The position numbers and the translations under genes are program-made. Source: Azospirillum baldaniorum (GTDB taxonomy: Bacteria > Pseudomonadota > Alphaproteobacteria > Azospirillales > Azospirillaceae). From it: a DNA stretch of 64,000 bases. Below are positions 39,488 through 48,446 of this stretch, in pieces; position 1 is the stretch's first letter; every line of letters starts with the position of its first letter. The DNA lies in NCBI RefSeq assembly GCF_003119195.2, contig NZ_CP022253.1, forward strand, positions 328,001 through 392,000, in the 5' to 3' direction. The notes under the pieces were generated by a model that was not told where the DNA came from, searched no databases, and was given only the letters and a program-made list of their open reading frames with translations.

Positions 39488-39904
39488 ATGACCGATCCGA
39501 CCCGCCCCGACCTCTACCGTTTCTGGATCGCCGAGCATGTGCGCTTCGCCGACCTCGACGCGCTCGGCCACGTCAACAACAACGCCATCGGCGTGTATTT
39601 CGAGCAGAGCCGCGTGTCGCTGGTCCATGAGTGCGGCGGTTTCCGCGGCGAGTCCCCCTGGACCGTGGTGCTGGCGCGCAGCGTCATCGACTACAAGGCG
39701 GAGCTGCGGTTCCCGGCGGACATCCGCGTCGGCGCGCGGGTGGCCAAGGTCGGCAACACCTCCGTCATCCTGGGAGCGGCGATCTTCGACGGCGACCGCT
39801 GCATCGCCGTGCAGGAGGCCGTCTGCGTCATCGTCGACAAGGACAGCCACCGCCCGACCCCGGTGCCGGCCGACCTGCGCGACGCCCTGGCCCGCTACGT
39901 GTGA
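39488..39904 (+). CDS. Hotdog-fold acyl-CoA thioesterase (4HBT/YbgC-like)
   Basis: 138 aa thioesterase. The signature RFADLDALGHVNNNAIGVYFEQSR contains the catalytic Asp of the 4-hydroxybenzoyl-CoA thioesterase group and the helix-starting HVNN. Single hotdog domain with ELRFPADIRVGARV and SVILGAAIFDGD strands. The acyl substrate is not predictable. The multicopper oxidase GTG begins 7 bp after its stop, so the genes are probably one transcript, though a functional link is not obvious. Confidence 0.8.
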   Translation: MTDPTRPDLYRFWIAEHVRFADLDALGHVNNNAIGVYFEQSRVSLVHECGGFRGESPWTVVLARSVIDYKAELRFPADIRVGARVAKVGNTSVILGAAIFDGDRCIAVQEAVCVIVDKDSHRPTPVPADLRDALARYV

Positions 39905-39911
39905 GGACGCC

Positions 39912-41327
39912 GTGCCGCCCTTTCTCCCGCTGACCCGCCGCGATCTGCTGACCGGCTCCGCCCTGCTGGCCGGGGCCGCTCTGCTGCCGCGCGTGGCCCG
40001 TGCGGCGGTGGGGGAGGGGACGGCGGTCAGCCTGTCCGCCGGTCCGGCCCGCGCCAATCTGGCGGGGACGGGCTTTCCCGACACGGCGGTCTGGGCCTAT
40101 GACGGGCGGATTCCGGGGCCGGAGCTGCGCTTCCGCCAGGGCGACACGGCGCGCATCGCCTTCGCCAACGGCCTGCCGGAGGCGACGACCATCCACTGGC
40201 ACGGCCTGCGCGTCCCCAACGCCATGGACGGGGTGCCCGGCCCGTCGCAGCCGCCGGTGCCGGCGGGCGGGCGGTTCGACTACGAGTTCCCGCTGAAGGA
40301 CGCCGGCACCTTCTGGTACCACCCGCACGTCAACAGCGGGGTGCAGGTGGCCCACGGCCTGACCGGCGCCTTCATCGTGGAGGAGCGCGAGCCGATCCGC
40401 GTGGACCGCGACCTGCTCTGGCTGCTCGGCGACTGGCGCCTGACCAGGGAGGCGGAGCTGGCCGGCGGTTTCGGCCATCCCATGGACGCCACCCACGCCG
40501 GGCGCATCGGCAACACCGTCACCATCAACGGCGCCGTCCGGGACCGCGTGCCGGTCCGCGCCGGGGAGCGTGTCCGCCTGCGTCTGATCAACGCGGCGAA
40601 CGCCCGCGTCTTCGCGCTCGACTTCCAGGGGCACGCGCCGCGCGTGATCGCGCTCGACGGTCAGCCGGTGACGCCGCACGCCCCGGCGGACGGCAAGGTG
40701 GTGCTGGGACCCGGCCAGCGCGCCGACCTCGTGATCGACATGGCCGGCAGGCCGGGCGAGGGGTTCGACGTGGTCGACGGCTTCTACCCGCGCATGGCCT
40801 ACCGGTTGACCCGGCTGACCTACAGCGCCGAGGCGCCCTTGCGCGACTCGCCGCTGGACGCCCCGATCGCGCTGGCCGCCAACCCGCTGCCGGAGCCCGA
40901 TCTCGCCGGCGCCGTCCGCCAGGACGTGGTGCTGGACGGTGGGATGCACGGCGCCATGCCGAAGAACGCCGGGCCGCGCGGCCCCTTCTGGGCGCTGAAC
41001 GGCGTGGCCGCCATGAACCATCAATCCATGGGCCACCACCTGGACCCGCTCATCACCGTCAAACGCGGTCAAACGCAGGTGACGGCCTTCGTCAACGAGA
41101 CCGGCTGGTGGCACCCCATGCACCTGCACGGCTTTCCCTTCCGCGTCCTCTCGCGCAACGGCCGGCCGGCCGAGCACCGCGAATGGCGCGACACCGTCCT
41201 GCTCGGCCCCCGTGAGACGGCCGAGATCGCCTTCGTGGCCGAAGAGGCCGGCGACTGGATGCTCCACTGCCATGTTCTGGAGCATCAGGAGACCGGCATG
41301 ATGGCCGTCCTGAGAGTGACCGCGTGA
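39912..41327 (+). CDS. Multicopper oxidase (CueO/CopA/laccase-like)
   Basis: 471 aa exported copper oxidase. A twin-arginine signal (TRRDLLTGSALLAGAALLP, then RVARA) precedes three cupredoxin domains. Copper ligands: HWHGLR, FWYHPHV, WWHPMHLHGFPF and MLHCHVLEHQETGM, i.e. all four His motifs of the trinuclear and type 1 centres. The Met two residues after the last His group fits a Cu(I) oxidase. The start is GTG 39912 with AGGA 5 nt upstream; the open frame continues far 5' but inside the thioesterase gene. Its GTGA end overlaps the RNA methyltransferase gene by 4 bp. Confidence 0.9.
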   Translation: MPPFLPLTRRDLLTGSALLAGAALLPRVARAAVGEGTAVSLSAGPARANLAGTGFPDTAVWAYDGRIPGPELRFRQGDTARIAFANGLPEATTIHWHGLRVPNAMDGVPGPSQPPVPAGGRFDYEFPLKDAGTFWYHPHVNSGVQVAHGLTGAFIVEEREPIRVDRDLLWLLGDWRLTREAELAGGFGHPMDATHAGRIGNTVTINGAVRDRVPVRAGERVRLRLINAANARVFALDFQGHAPRVIALDGQPVTPHAPADGKVVLGPGQRADLVIDMAGRPGEGFDVVDGFYPRMAYRLTRLTYSAEAPLRDSPLDAPIALAANPLPEPDLAGAVRQDVVLDGGMHGAMPKNAGPRGPFWALNGVAAMNHQSMGHHLDPLITVKRGQTQVTAFVNETGWWHPMHLHGFPFRVLSRNGRPAEHREWRDTVLLGPRETAEIAFVAEEAGDWMLHCHVLEHQETGMMAVLRVTA

Positions 41328-42664
41328 AACGACCCGCCCCCAAACACCGCCCGTCCCCCCGCGGCAGCGAACCCCGCACCGCTACCCGCACCGCCGAGGT
41401 GACCGTCACCGAGGTCGGCGCCCGTGGCGACGGCATCGCCAGCTTCGACGATGCCAAGCTCTTCGTGCCGCTGACCGTTCCCGGCGACCGCGTGCGGGTG
41501 GCTGTGAAGGAGGCCGCCAACGCCAAGGGAGACGGCCTGCGCGCCGACCTGCTGGAGATCCTGGAGCCCGGCCCGGGACGCGCCGCGCCGCCCTGTTCCC
41601 ATTTCGGAACCTGCGGCGGCTGCACGCTCCAGCATATGGAGGACGCCGCCTACGCCGCCTGGAAAGTCGGGCTGGTGCAGGGCGCGCTGGCCCGCGTCGG
41701 GCTGGGCGACACCCCCCTTGAGCCGCTGTCGCGGACGCCGCCGGCCGCGCGCCGCCGCGCCCGTTTCGCCGCGCTGAAGCGGGGGCGCCGCGTCTGGCTC
41801 GGCTTCAACGAGCGGATGAGCCACCGGCTGACCGACTTGGCGGAGTGTCCGGTGTTGCGGCCCGGCCTGTTCGCCTTGGTGGAGCCATTGCGCGGGCTGC
41901 TGCTGTCGGTTCTGCCGGACGGCGGCGGCTGCGACGTGATCGCCACCGACCTGGAGGGCGGGATCGACCTCGTGCTGGTCGGCCCGCGCAGCCTGGACCG
42001 CGCGGCGCGGGAACGGCTGGTGAGCTTTGGAGAGGAATTCGGAGTTGCCCGCATCTCCTGGCAGGCCGATGAACGGCAGCCGGATGGCCGTGGCACGCCG
42101 GAACCCATCGCCCACCGCCGCCCGCTGGCGGCGTCCTTCGCCGGACTGCCGGTGACTCCGCCACCCGGCGCCTTCCTCCAGGCGAGCGCCGAGGGGGAGG
42201 CCGCCCTGGTCGCCGCCGTCCTCGCCAACATCGGGGAGCCGAAGCGGGTGGCCGATCTGTTCGCCGGGCTGGGCACCTTCGCGGTCCCGCTGGCCCAGCG
42301 GGCAGCGGTCCATGCGGTGGAGGGGGACGCCGCGGCGCTGGCCGCGTTGAACAAGGCGGCCGGGGCGCTGCGTCTGACCACGGAGCGGCGCGACCTGTTC
42401 GAGAATCCGCTGACGGCGAAGGAACTGGCGCGGTTCGACGCGGTGGTCTTCGACCCGCCGCGCGCCGGCGCTGCGGCCCAGGCGCAGGTCCTGTCCGGGT
42501 CGAAGGTGCCGCGGGTGGTGGCGGTGTCCTGCAACCCCGCGACCTTTGCCCGCGACGCCCGGACACTGGTGGACGGCGGGTACGTGTTGAGCCGCGTTTA
42601 TCCCGTGGACCAGTTCCTGTGGTCCGCCCACGTCGAGGTCGTCGGGGTGTTCAGCCGCCCGTAG
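41324..42664 (+). CDS. 23S rRNA (uracil-5-)-methyltransferase RlmD/TrmA family
   Basis: 446 aa RNA 5-methyluridine methyltransferase. The N-terminal TRAM-like domain is EVTVTEVGARGDGIASFDD. The [4Fe-4S] cysteines CSHFGTCGGCTLQHM follow, as in RlmD. The SAM domain has ADLFAGLGTFAVPLA and VFDPPRAGA; the catalytic cysteine is in AVSCNPATFARD and the last motif is VDQFLWSAHVEVVGVF. The GTG start overlaps the oxidase stop by 4 bp (GTGA), so it is translated from the same mRNA. Whether the target is U1939, U747 or tRNA cannot be said. Confidence 0.88.
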   Translation: MKRPAPKHRPSPRGSEPRTATRTAEVTVTEVGARGDGIASFDDAKLFVPLTVPGDRVRVAVKEAANAKGDGLRADLLEILEPGPGRAAPPCSHFGTCGGCTLQHMEDAAYAAWKVGLVQGALARVGLGDTPLEPLSRTPPAARRRARFAALKRGRRVWLGFNERMSHRLTDLAECPVLRPGLFALVEPLRGLLLSVLPDGGGCDVIATDLEGGIDLVLVGPRSLDRAARERLVSFGEEFGVARISWQADERQPDGRGTPEPIAHRRPLAASFAGLPVTPPPGAFLQASAEGEAALVAAVLANIGEPKRVADLFAGLGTFAVPLAQRAAVHAVEGDAAALAALNKAAGALRLTTERRDLFENPLTAKELARFDAVVFDPPRAGAAAQAQVLSGSKVPRVVAVSCNPATFARDARTLVDGGYVLSRVYPVDQFLWSAHVEVVGVFSRP

Positions 42665-42685
42665 CGGCCGCGAGGGGAAAGGGGA

Positions 42686-42730
42686 ACCACGAGGGCACGA
42701 CGATCATCACCATCCTCGTGCCTTCGTGGT
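42686..42730. terminator. Long hairpin between convergent methyltransferase genes
   Basis: 15-bp stem ACCACGAGGGCACGA/TCGTGCCTTCGTGGT with one G-U pair and a 15-nt loop. There is no T-tract on either strand, so termination is possible but not assured. It sits symmetrically between two converging genes. Confidence 0.4.
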
Positions 42731-42739
42731 GAGTCACCC

Positions 42740-43948
42740 TCAGTCCAACTGCATCACGATGGCCTTAAGATAGGCCGACTCCGGCAGATGCGGGTGCACC
42801 GGGTGGTCCGGCCCGGCCCCGGCGCTGCGCAGGATGCGCCCGGTCCGCCCGGCGTCGTGCAGCCCACGGGCGACCTGCTCGGCGAAGGTCGGCGGGTCGA
42901 CGTTGTGGCTGCACGACGCGCAGAGCAGGAAGCCGCCCGGCGCGGTGATCTTCGCCGCCAGCCGGGTCATCTTGCGGTAGGCGCGGCAGCCGACGGCGAG
43001 GTCCTTCTTGGACTTCACGAAGGCCGGCGGGTCGGCGATGACGATCTCGAACGTCTCGCCCTCGGCGTTCAGCCGCTCCAGCTCGTTGAAGGCGTCGGCG
43101 CGGCGTGCCTCGAAGCGGTCGGCCACCCCGTTGGCCTCGGCGGCGCGGGTGGCGTTGTCCAGAGCCCCCTGCGAGCGGTCGACCGACACCACCGACGACG
43201 CGCCCTCGACGGCGCAGAGCACGCCGAAGCCGCCGTTGTAGCTGAAGAAGTCGATGGCCCGCTTGCCCTTCGCCAGCTTGGCGATGAAGGCGCGGTTGTC
43301 GCGCTGGTCGTAGAACCAGCCGGTCTTCTGCCCGCCCAGCGGGTCGGCGAAGAAGGTGGCGCCGTTCTCCTCCAGCCGGATCGGGCCGTCGATCTCGCCC
43401 TTCACCAGCCGGCTTTCCTCGGGCAGCCCCTCCAGCGCGCGCTGGGTGCTGTCGTTGCGCAGGATGACCGCGCGCGGGGCCAGCACCTCGTCGATGGCGG
43501 CGAGGATGGCGTCGATCCGCTGGTCCATGAAGACGCTGTTGGCCTGCACCGTCACCACGTCGCCATAGCGGTCCACGATCAGTCCCGGCAGCCCGTCGGC
43601 CTCCGCGTGCACGACGCGGTAGTAGGGCCGGTCGAACAGCGCCTCGCGCATCGCCACCGCGCTCCTCAGCCGCCCGGCGAGGAAGGCGTGGTCGACCACC
43701 GTCGCCGGATCGCCGGAGAGCATCCGCGCGGCGATCAGGGTGTGCGGGTTGAAGGTGGCGATGCCCAGCGGTTTCCCGCCGGGGTCCAGCAGGCGCACCG
43801 GGCTGCCCGGCGGGATGGCCTTGGCCGCCGTGTCCATCTGGACTTCGTTGGAATAGACCCAGGGGTGGCCGTGCAGGACGCGCCGCTGGCGGCCGGCCTG
43901 CAGATGGATCGCCCGGTACTTGACGGGGGTGGTGGGGGTGTCGGTCAT
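42740..43948 (-). CDS. 23S rRNA methyltransferase RlmI-like (PUA + SAM domain)
   Basis: 402 aa class I methyltransferase acting on a cytosine of 23S rRNA in RlmI. An N-terminal PUA domain (AIHLQAGRQRRVLHGHPWVYSNEV) precedes a middle domain (PYYRVVHAEADGLPGLIVDRYGD) and the SAM domain with FFSYNGGFGVLCAVEGAS and the catalytic-loop DPPAFVKSKKD. The C-terminal LCASCSHNVDPPTF matches the family. The start at 43948 gives MTDTPTTPVKYRAI; the longer frame upstream is unsupported. Convergent with the RlmD-family gene. Confidence 0.9.
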   Translation of the reverse strand: MTDTPTTPVKYRAIHLQAGRQRRVLHGHPWVYSNEVQMDTAAKAIPPGSPVRLLDPGGKPLGIATFNPHTLIAARMLSGDPATVVDHAFLAGRLRSAVAMREALFDRPYYRVVHAEADGLPGLIVDRYGDVVTVQANSVFMDQRIDAILAAIDEVLAPRAVILRNDSTQRALEGLPEESRLVKGEIDGPIRLEENGATFFADPLGGQKTGWFYDQRDNRAFIAKLAKGKRAIDFFSYNGGFGVLCAVEGASSVVSVDRSQGALDNATRAAEANGVADRFEARRADAFNELERLNAEGETFEIVIADPPAFVKSKKDLAVGCRAYRKMTRLAAKITAPGGFLLCASCSHNVDPPTFAEQVARGLHDAGRTGRILRSAGAGPDHPVHPHLPESAYLKAIVMQLD

Positions 43949-44064
43949 GATGGCGCATCCTAGCCGCTCGCGCCCGCCGAGCAAACGGTCACATCGCCGG
44001 AGTCGCGGGAAACGGAGGGTGGAGTCGCGGGATGGGGCGGGGCGTCGGCCCGTTCCGGCGGGAC

Positions 44065-44595
44065 TTACGGGATGCCGAGCGGGCTTTCCGCCTGCGACCG
44101 ATGCGCGCGGTTGTCGTTGGCGCCGTCCATCGCCTTGCACAGCCGCAAGGTTTCCGTGCGGTGCCCGTCCTGGTGAAAGCAGGTCAGCAGGGACCCGCGC
44201 GACCCGGTCTCCCCGGCCAGCAATTCCGGCAGGGAGGTGTGGATCGCCGTGCATCCGTGGCTGCGCGCCAGACGATCCATGGAGTGCAGCAAAGTCTCCG
44301 CCGGGCCCGTCATGTCGAACAGGTCGAGCACGACGAAATTCTCCACGGCCAGAATTCGGCCGTGGCGAAGATGCTCCGCAATAGCGTATGAGAAAAGTCC
44401 ATGGAGGTACCCCCGTGCATTCTGCACGGTCATGATGCCCGTCGGCGTCGCGGGGGTATCAACCGGCCCGATAAGTGCTGCGGCAAATGCGCGCCATTGC
44501 TCCACCGGCAGGTCCGGGAAGATGGCCCGCACCAGCGGATAGGCCTGGTCGATCTGACGCTGACCGAGAGGTTTCGCGATGAAGCTTTCGTCCAT
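44065..44595 (-). CDS. GNAT-fold acyltransferase-like protein, function unknown
   Basis: 176 aa. The fold pattern is GNAT-like: N-terminal helices (LGQRQIDQAYPLVRAIFPDLPVEQW), a beta strand pair YLHGLFSYAI and ILAVENFVVLDLFDMTGPAETLLHSM, where a pyrophosphate-binding loop would lie, then a helix RLARSHGCTAIHTSLPEL. The canonical R/QxxGxG/A loop is weak, so acyl-CoA binding is uncertain. It is transcribed away from ccoN and shares with it a single FNR-type box at 44653-44666, which would lie 57 bp before this ATG, suggesting low-oxygen control. Confidence 0.6.
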   Translation of the reverse strand: MDESFIAKPLGQRQIDQAYPLVRAIFPDLPVEQWRAFAAALIGPVDTPATPTGIMTVQNARGYLHGLFSYAIAEHLRHGRILAVENFVVLDLFDMTGPAETLLHSMDRLARSHGCTAIHTSLPELLAGETGSRGSLLTCFHQDGHRTETLRLCKAMDGANDNRAHRSQAESPLGIP

Positions 44596-44652
44596 GCCCG
44601 TCCGACCGCGTGAAGGACGGTGAACGATGGCAGGCACCGGTAAGACCGGTCG

Positions 44653-44666
44653 TTGACGTAGATCAA
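44653..44666. promoter_or_regulatory. FNR/FixK-type anaerobox between the GNAT-fold gene and ccoN
   Basis: TTGACGTAGATCAA matches the palindrome TTGAT-N4-ATCAA with one change. A class II start for ccoN would fall near 44701, with a CATATT-like -10 at 44689-44694. The site could also drive the divergent gene. Confidence 0.8.
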
Positions 44667-44841
44667 TGTTGCAAGGTCCACCCCTACACATATTGGGATT
44701 ATTGGAGGCAGGCGCAACCGGCGTCCGCATAAGAAGTGCATCGTATGTGAACCTGCCCCCCTCCTTAACAGTACGTACCCAGCGGTGGTGCAACCTCAGG
44801 GGAAGCGGCCCGAGCCGCCCGGGGCAAACGGGAGAGATTGA

Positions 44842-46338
44842 ATGACATCAGCGACTCTGACGCCAGGGGCCGCCCTGGGCAGCCAGCGGGTGTCGGAAAA
44901 TGTGCGTTACTACGAAGACGCCGTCCGACTCTTCGTCATCGCTGCAGTGTTCTGGGGCGTCGTCGGCTTCCTGGCCGGCGTCTTCATCGCGCTGCAGCTC
45001 GCTTTTCCGGCGCTGAATCTCGGCCTTGAGTGGACGAGCTTCGGGCGCCTGCGGCCGGTCCACACGTCGGCCGTGATCTTCGCGTTCGGCGGCAACGTCC
45101 TGTTCGCCACCTCGCTCTACTCCGTGCAGCGCACCAGCCGCCAGTTCCTGTTCGGCGGCGAGGGCCTCACGAAGTTCGTCTTCTGGAACTACAACATCTT
45201 CATCGTCCTGGCGGCGCTCAGCTACGTGCTCGGCTACACCCAGGGCAAGGAGTATGCGGAGCCGGAGTGGATCCTCGACCTCTACCTGACGGTCATCTGG
45301 GTCCTCTACGCCATCCAGTTCGTCGGCACGGTGATGACCCGCAAGGAGTCGCACATCTACGTCGCCAACTGGTTCTTCATGGCGTTCATCCTGACCGTCG
45401 CGATCCTCCACATCGGCAACAACGTCAACGTCCCGGTGTCGCTGACCGGGATGAAGTCCTACCCGTTCGTCTCGGGCGTGCAGAGCGCCATGGTGCAGTG
45501 GTGGTACGGCCACAACGCGGTCGGCTTCTTCCTGACCGCCGGCTTCCTCGGCATCATGTACTACTTCGTTCCGAAGCGCGCGGAGCGGCCGGTCTATTCA
45601 TACCGCCTGTCGATCGTGCACTTCTGGACGCTGATCTTCCTCTACATCTGGGCCGGCCCGCACCACCTGCACTACACGGCCCTGCCGGACTGGGCGCAGA
45701 CGCTGGGCATGACCTTCTCGGTCATGCTGTGGATGCCGTCCTGGGGCGGCATGATCAACGGCATCATGACCCTGTCGGGTGCCTGGGACAAGCTGCGCAC
45801 CGACCCGGTCCTGCGCTTCCTCGTGACGTCGGTGGCCTTCTACGGCATGTCGACCTTCGAGGGCCCGCTGATGTCGGTGAAGCCGGTCAACGCCCTGTCG
45901 CACTACACCGACTGGACGATCGGCCACGTGCACTCCGGTGCGCTCGGCTGGGTGGCCTTCATCTCCTTCGGCGCGATCTACTATCTGGTCCCGGTCCTGT
46001 GGAAGCGCTCGCAGCTCTACAGCCTGCGTCTGGTCAGCTATCACTTCTGGACCGCCACCATCGGCATCGTGCTCTACATCACCGCCATGTGGGTGTCGGG
46101 CATCATGCAGGGCCTGATGTGGCGCGCCTACGACAACCTCGGCTTCCTCCAGTACTCGTTCGTCGAGACGGTCGCGGCCATGCATCCCTTCTACGTGATC
46201 CGTGCTCTGGGCGGCGTCCTGTTCCTGGCTGGTGCCCTGATCATGGTCTACAACCTGTGGCGCACGGCCAAGGGTGACGTCCGCATCGAGAAGCCCTATG
46301 CCTCCGCCCCGCACAAGGCGGCGGTCGGTGCGGCCTGA
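44842..46338 (+). CDS. ccoN: cbb3-type cytochrome c oxidase subunit I
   Basis: Catalytic subunit of the high-affinity, proton-pumping terminal oxidase used at low oxygen. 498 aa, about twelve membrane segments. Haem and CuB ligands lie in [18 protein letters not shown] (first haem b His), [38 protein letters not shown] and [20 protein letters not shown] precedes the ATG at 44842. First gene of ccoNOQP; the FNR box sits about 180 bp upstream. Confidence 0.97.
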   Translation: MTSATLTPGAALGSQRVSENVRYYEDAVRLFVIAAVFWGVVGFLAGVFIALQLAFPALNLGLEWTSFGRLRPVHTSAVIFAFGGNVLFATSLYSVQRTSRQFLFGGEGLTKFVFWNYNIFIVLAALSYVLGYTQGKEYAEPEWILDLYLTVIWVLYAIQFVGTVMTRKESHIYVANWFFMAFILTVAILHIGNNVNVPVSLTGMKSYPFVSGVQSAMVQWWYGHNAVGFFLTAGFLGIMYYFVPKRAERPVYSYRLSIVHFWTLIFLYIWAGPHHLHYTALPDWAQTLGMTFSVMLWMPSWGGMINGIMTLSGAWDKLRTDPVLRFLVTSVAFYGMSTFEGPLMSVKPVNALSHYTDWTIGHVHSGALGWVAFISFGAIYYLVPVLWKRSQLYSLRLVSYHFWTATIGIVLYITAMWVSGIMQGLMWRAYDNLGFLQYSFVETVAAMHPFYVIRALGGVLFLAGALIMVYNLWRTAKGDVRIEKPYASAPHKAAVGAA

Positions 46339-46357
46339 CGCCGGAGGAACTGAGAAA

Positions 46358-47098
46358 ATGGCTGAGCAAAAAAAGGGCTTTAGTCACGACACGATCGAGC
46401 GGAACACGCTTCTGCTCATCGTTCTGATCCTGATCACTGTGTCGATCGGCGGCCTCGTCCAGATCGTCCCGCTGTTCACGATCGAGTCGACGATCGAGAA
46501 GGTGGATGGGGTCCGTCCCTACTCGCCGCTCGAACTGGCTGGCCAGAACATCTACTTCCGCGAAGGCTGCTACAACTGCCACAGCCAGCAGATCCGTCCG
46601 TTCCGCGATGAGGTGGAGCGTTACGGTCACTACTCGCTGGCCGCGGAAAGCATGTACGACCATCCCTTCCAGTGGGGCTCCAAGCGCACCGGTCCGGACC
46701 TGGCCCGCGTGGGTGGCAAGTACTCCAACGACTGGCAGGTGGCCCATCTGGTCGATCCGCGCGCCGTGGTGCCGGAGTCGATCATGCCGGGCTACGCCTG
46801 GATGAAGGACCGTCCGCTGAAGTACACCGACATCCAGGATCACATGAAGACCCTGCGCATCGTCGGCGTCCCCTACTCGGACGAGCAGATCGCCAGCGCC
46901 AAGGCCGACCTCGAAGCGCAGAAGAACCCGGACGCCGACACGGCCGGTCTGATGAAGCGCTACCCGAAGGCCGTCGTGGCCAACTTCACGGGCAACAAGG
47001 GCGTCACCGAAATGGACGCGCTGGTGGCCTACCTGCAGGTCCTGGGCACCATGGTGGACTTCACCAAGTACCAGTCGCCCAAGCAGCTCCAGCAGTAA
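46358..47098 (+). CDS. ccoO: cbb3-type cytochrome c oxidase subunit II, monohaem cytochrome c
   Basis: 246 aa membrane-anchored c-type cytochrome that passes electrons to CcoN. An N-terminal helix ([23 protein letters not shown]) anchors it; the haem site is CYNCH in [18 protein letters not shown], and the Met ligand lies in SIMPGYAWM. Start ATG 46358 after GGAGG; an in-frame ATG at 46274 would extend into ccoN. 19 bp separate it from ccoN. Confidence 0.97.
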   Translation: MAEQKKGFSHDTIERNTLLLIVLILITVSIGGLVQIVPLFTIESTIEKVDGVRPYSPLELAGQNIYFREGCYNCHSQQIRPFRDEVERYGHYSLAAESMYDHPFQWGSKRTGPDLARVGGKYSNDWQVAHLVDPRAVVPESIMPGYAWMKDRPLKYTDIQDHMKTLRIVGVPYSDEQIASAKADLEAQKNPDADTAGLMKRYPKAVVANFTGNKGVTEMDALVAYLQVLGTMVDFTKYQSPKQLQQ

Positions 47099-47111
47099 CC
47101 GGGAGGGATCC

Positions 47112-47273
47112 ATGGACTTGGATTCGATCACTGTCGCCCTGCGGTCCTTCTGGACCGTCTGGCTGGCCCTGCTCTTCACCGGCATCGTGGTCTACGCCAT
47201 GTGGCCAGGCAACCGGGGCAAGTTCGAAGACGCCTCCCGGATCCCGCTCAAGGAAGATGGTCAGGAGTTTTAG
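47112..47273 (+). CDS. ccoQ: cbb3-type oxidase small subunit CcoQ
   Basis: 53 aa single-helix protein, MDLDSITVALRSFWTVWLAL at the start, then LFTGIVVYAMWPGNRGKFEDA, ending QEF at TAG. The helix and the WP-x-N-x-x-x-F-E-D-A motif identify CcoQ/FixQ, a stabilising subunit. It sits 13 bp after ccoO and 3 bp before ccoP. Too short for most gene finders. Confidence 0.92.
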   Translation: MDLDSITVALRSFWTVWLALLFTGIVVYAMWPGNRGKFEDASRIPLKEDGQEF

Positions 47274-47276
47274 GCC

Positions 47277-48164
47277 ATGGCACAGAAAGAAAAGGACGCC
47301 CTTTCCGGCGTCGAGACCACCGGCCACGAGTGGGACGGCCTGCGGGAGCTGAACAACCCCCTGCCCAAGTGGTGGCTGTACATCTTCTACGTCTGCATCG
47401 CGTGGTCCCTCGTCTACTACGTGCTCTACCCGGCCTGGCCGCTGGGCAAGAGCTACACGAAGGGCCTGCTCGGCTACTCGCAGCGCGAGGAGCTGGTGCA
47501 GAAGGTCGCCGACGGCAAGAAGGCTCAGGAAAAGTACCTGACGGCCATCGCGGCGACCTCGGTCGAGGACATCCAGAAGAACAAGGACCTCCTTGCCTTC
47601 GCGATGGCCGGCGGCCGCTCCTACTTCAACGAGAACTGCGCGGCCTGCCACGGCGCCGGCGGTCAGGGCGCCAAGGGCTTCCCGACGCTCGCCGACGACG
47701 TGTGGCTGTGGGGCGGCACTTCCGCCGACATCTACAAGACCATCCAGCACGGCATCCGTGCGGATGACGGCGACACCCGCGGGACGGTCGGCATCGGCAT
47801 GACCGCCTTCGGCCGGGACGGCATCCTGAACCGCGAGCAGATCGGTCAGGTCGCCGAGTACGTCCTGTCGCTGAACAAGCGGTCGACCGACGCGGCGGCT
47901 GCCGAGAAGGGCAAGACCGTCTATGAAGAGAACTGCGCCGCCTGCCACGGCGACAGCGCGCAGGGCTCGGTCGCGGTCGGCATGGACGTCGGCGCTCCGC
48001 CGCTCGTCACGGCCAACTGGCTCTATGGCGGCGACAAGGCCACGCTGGTGGAGACCATCACGAACGGCCGCGCCGGCGTGATGCCCGCCTGGTCGAAGCG
48101 TCTGGACGACGCGACGATCAAGTCGCTGGCCGTCTACGTCCACAACCTGGGCGGCGGCAAGTAA
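47277..48164 (+). CDS. ccoP: cbb3-type cytochrome c oxidase subunit III, dihaem cytochrome c
   Basis: 295 aa dihaem electron-entry subunit. One N-terminal helix (WWLYIFYVCIAWSLVYYVLYPAWP) after the Cco-typical TTGHEWDGLRELNNPLP. Two haem motifs, both ENCAACHG (near residues 121 and 218), each followed by its Met-containing loop (IGMTAFG and GVMPAWSKRL). The two cytochrome domains are clearly duplicated. Last gene of ccoNOQP, followed by a terminator. Confidence 0.97.
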   Translation: MAQKEKDALSGVETTGHEWDGLRELNNPLPKWWLYIFYVCIAWSLVYYVLYPAWPLGKSYTKGLLGYSQREELVQKVADGKKAQEKYLTAIAATSVEDIQKNKDLLAFAMAGGRSYFNENCAACHGAGGQGAKGFPTLADDVWLWGGTSADIYKTIQHGIRADDGDTRGTVGIGMTAFGRDGILNREQIGQVAEYVLSLNKRSTDAAAAEKGKTVYEENCAACHGDSAQGSVAVGMDVGAPPLVTANWLYGGDKATLVETITNGRAGVMPAWSKRLDDATIKSLAVYVHNLGGGK

Positions 48165-48230
48165 GCCGTCCAGCCAGGAGGAATCGGCCGGGGTGGGGGA
48201 CGCCCCCCTGGCGGGTCCGCCGGACTTCGG

Positions 48231-48262
48231 TGCCGGGGAGGCGACTCCCCGGCATTTTCTTT
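48231..48262 (+). terminator. Rho-independent terminator after ccoP
   Basis: Stem TGCCGGGGAG/CTCCCCGGCA, GCGA tetraloop, followed by TTTTCTTT. Ends ccoNOQP before the separate ccoG promoter. Confidence 0.85.
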
Positions 48263-48327
48263 GTCCGGGCGGCTTGTCGTCCGGGTCTTGACGGGCGCGC
48301 GGGGGAGGGCGGAAGCCCCCGAATCCT

Positions 48328-48341
48328 TTGATCCAGCGCAA
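48328..48341. promoter_or_regulatory. FNR/FixK-type box of the ccoGHIS operon
   Basis: TTGATCCAGCGCAA retains TTGAT and CAA of the TTGAT-N4-ATCAA palindrome (8 of 10). A -10-like CATAGT at 48364-48369 puts the start near 48376, exactly 41.5 bp from the box centre (class II spacing). Confidence 0.7.
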
Positions 48342-48446
48342 TGCCCCTGTGACGTTCTGCCGCCATAGTCCCCCTCGCCACGGCCGAACCATGTCGGCAT
48401 GGCCAAGCCGCCCGCGCGGCGGTCGCCAGAAGAAGAGGGCGAGGTC

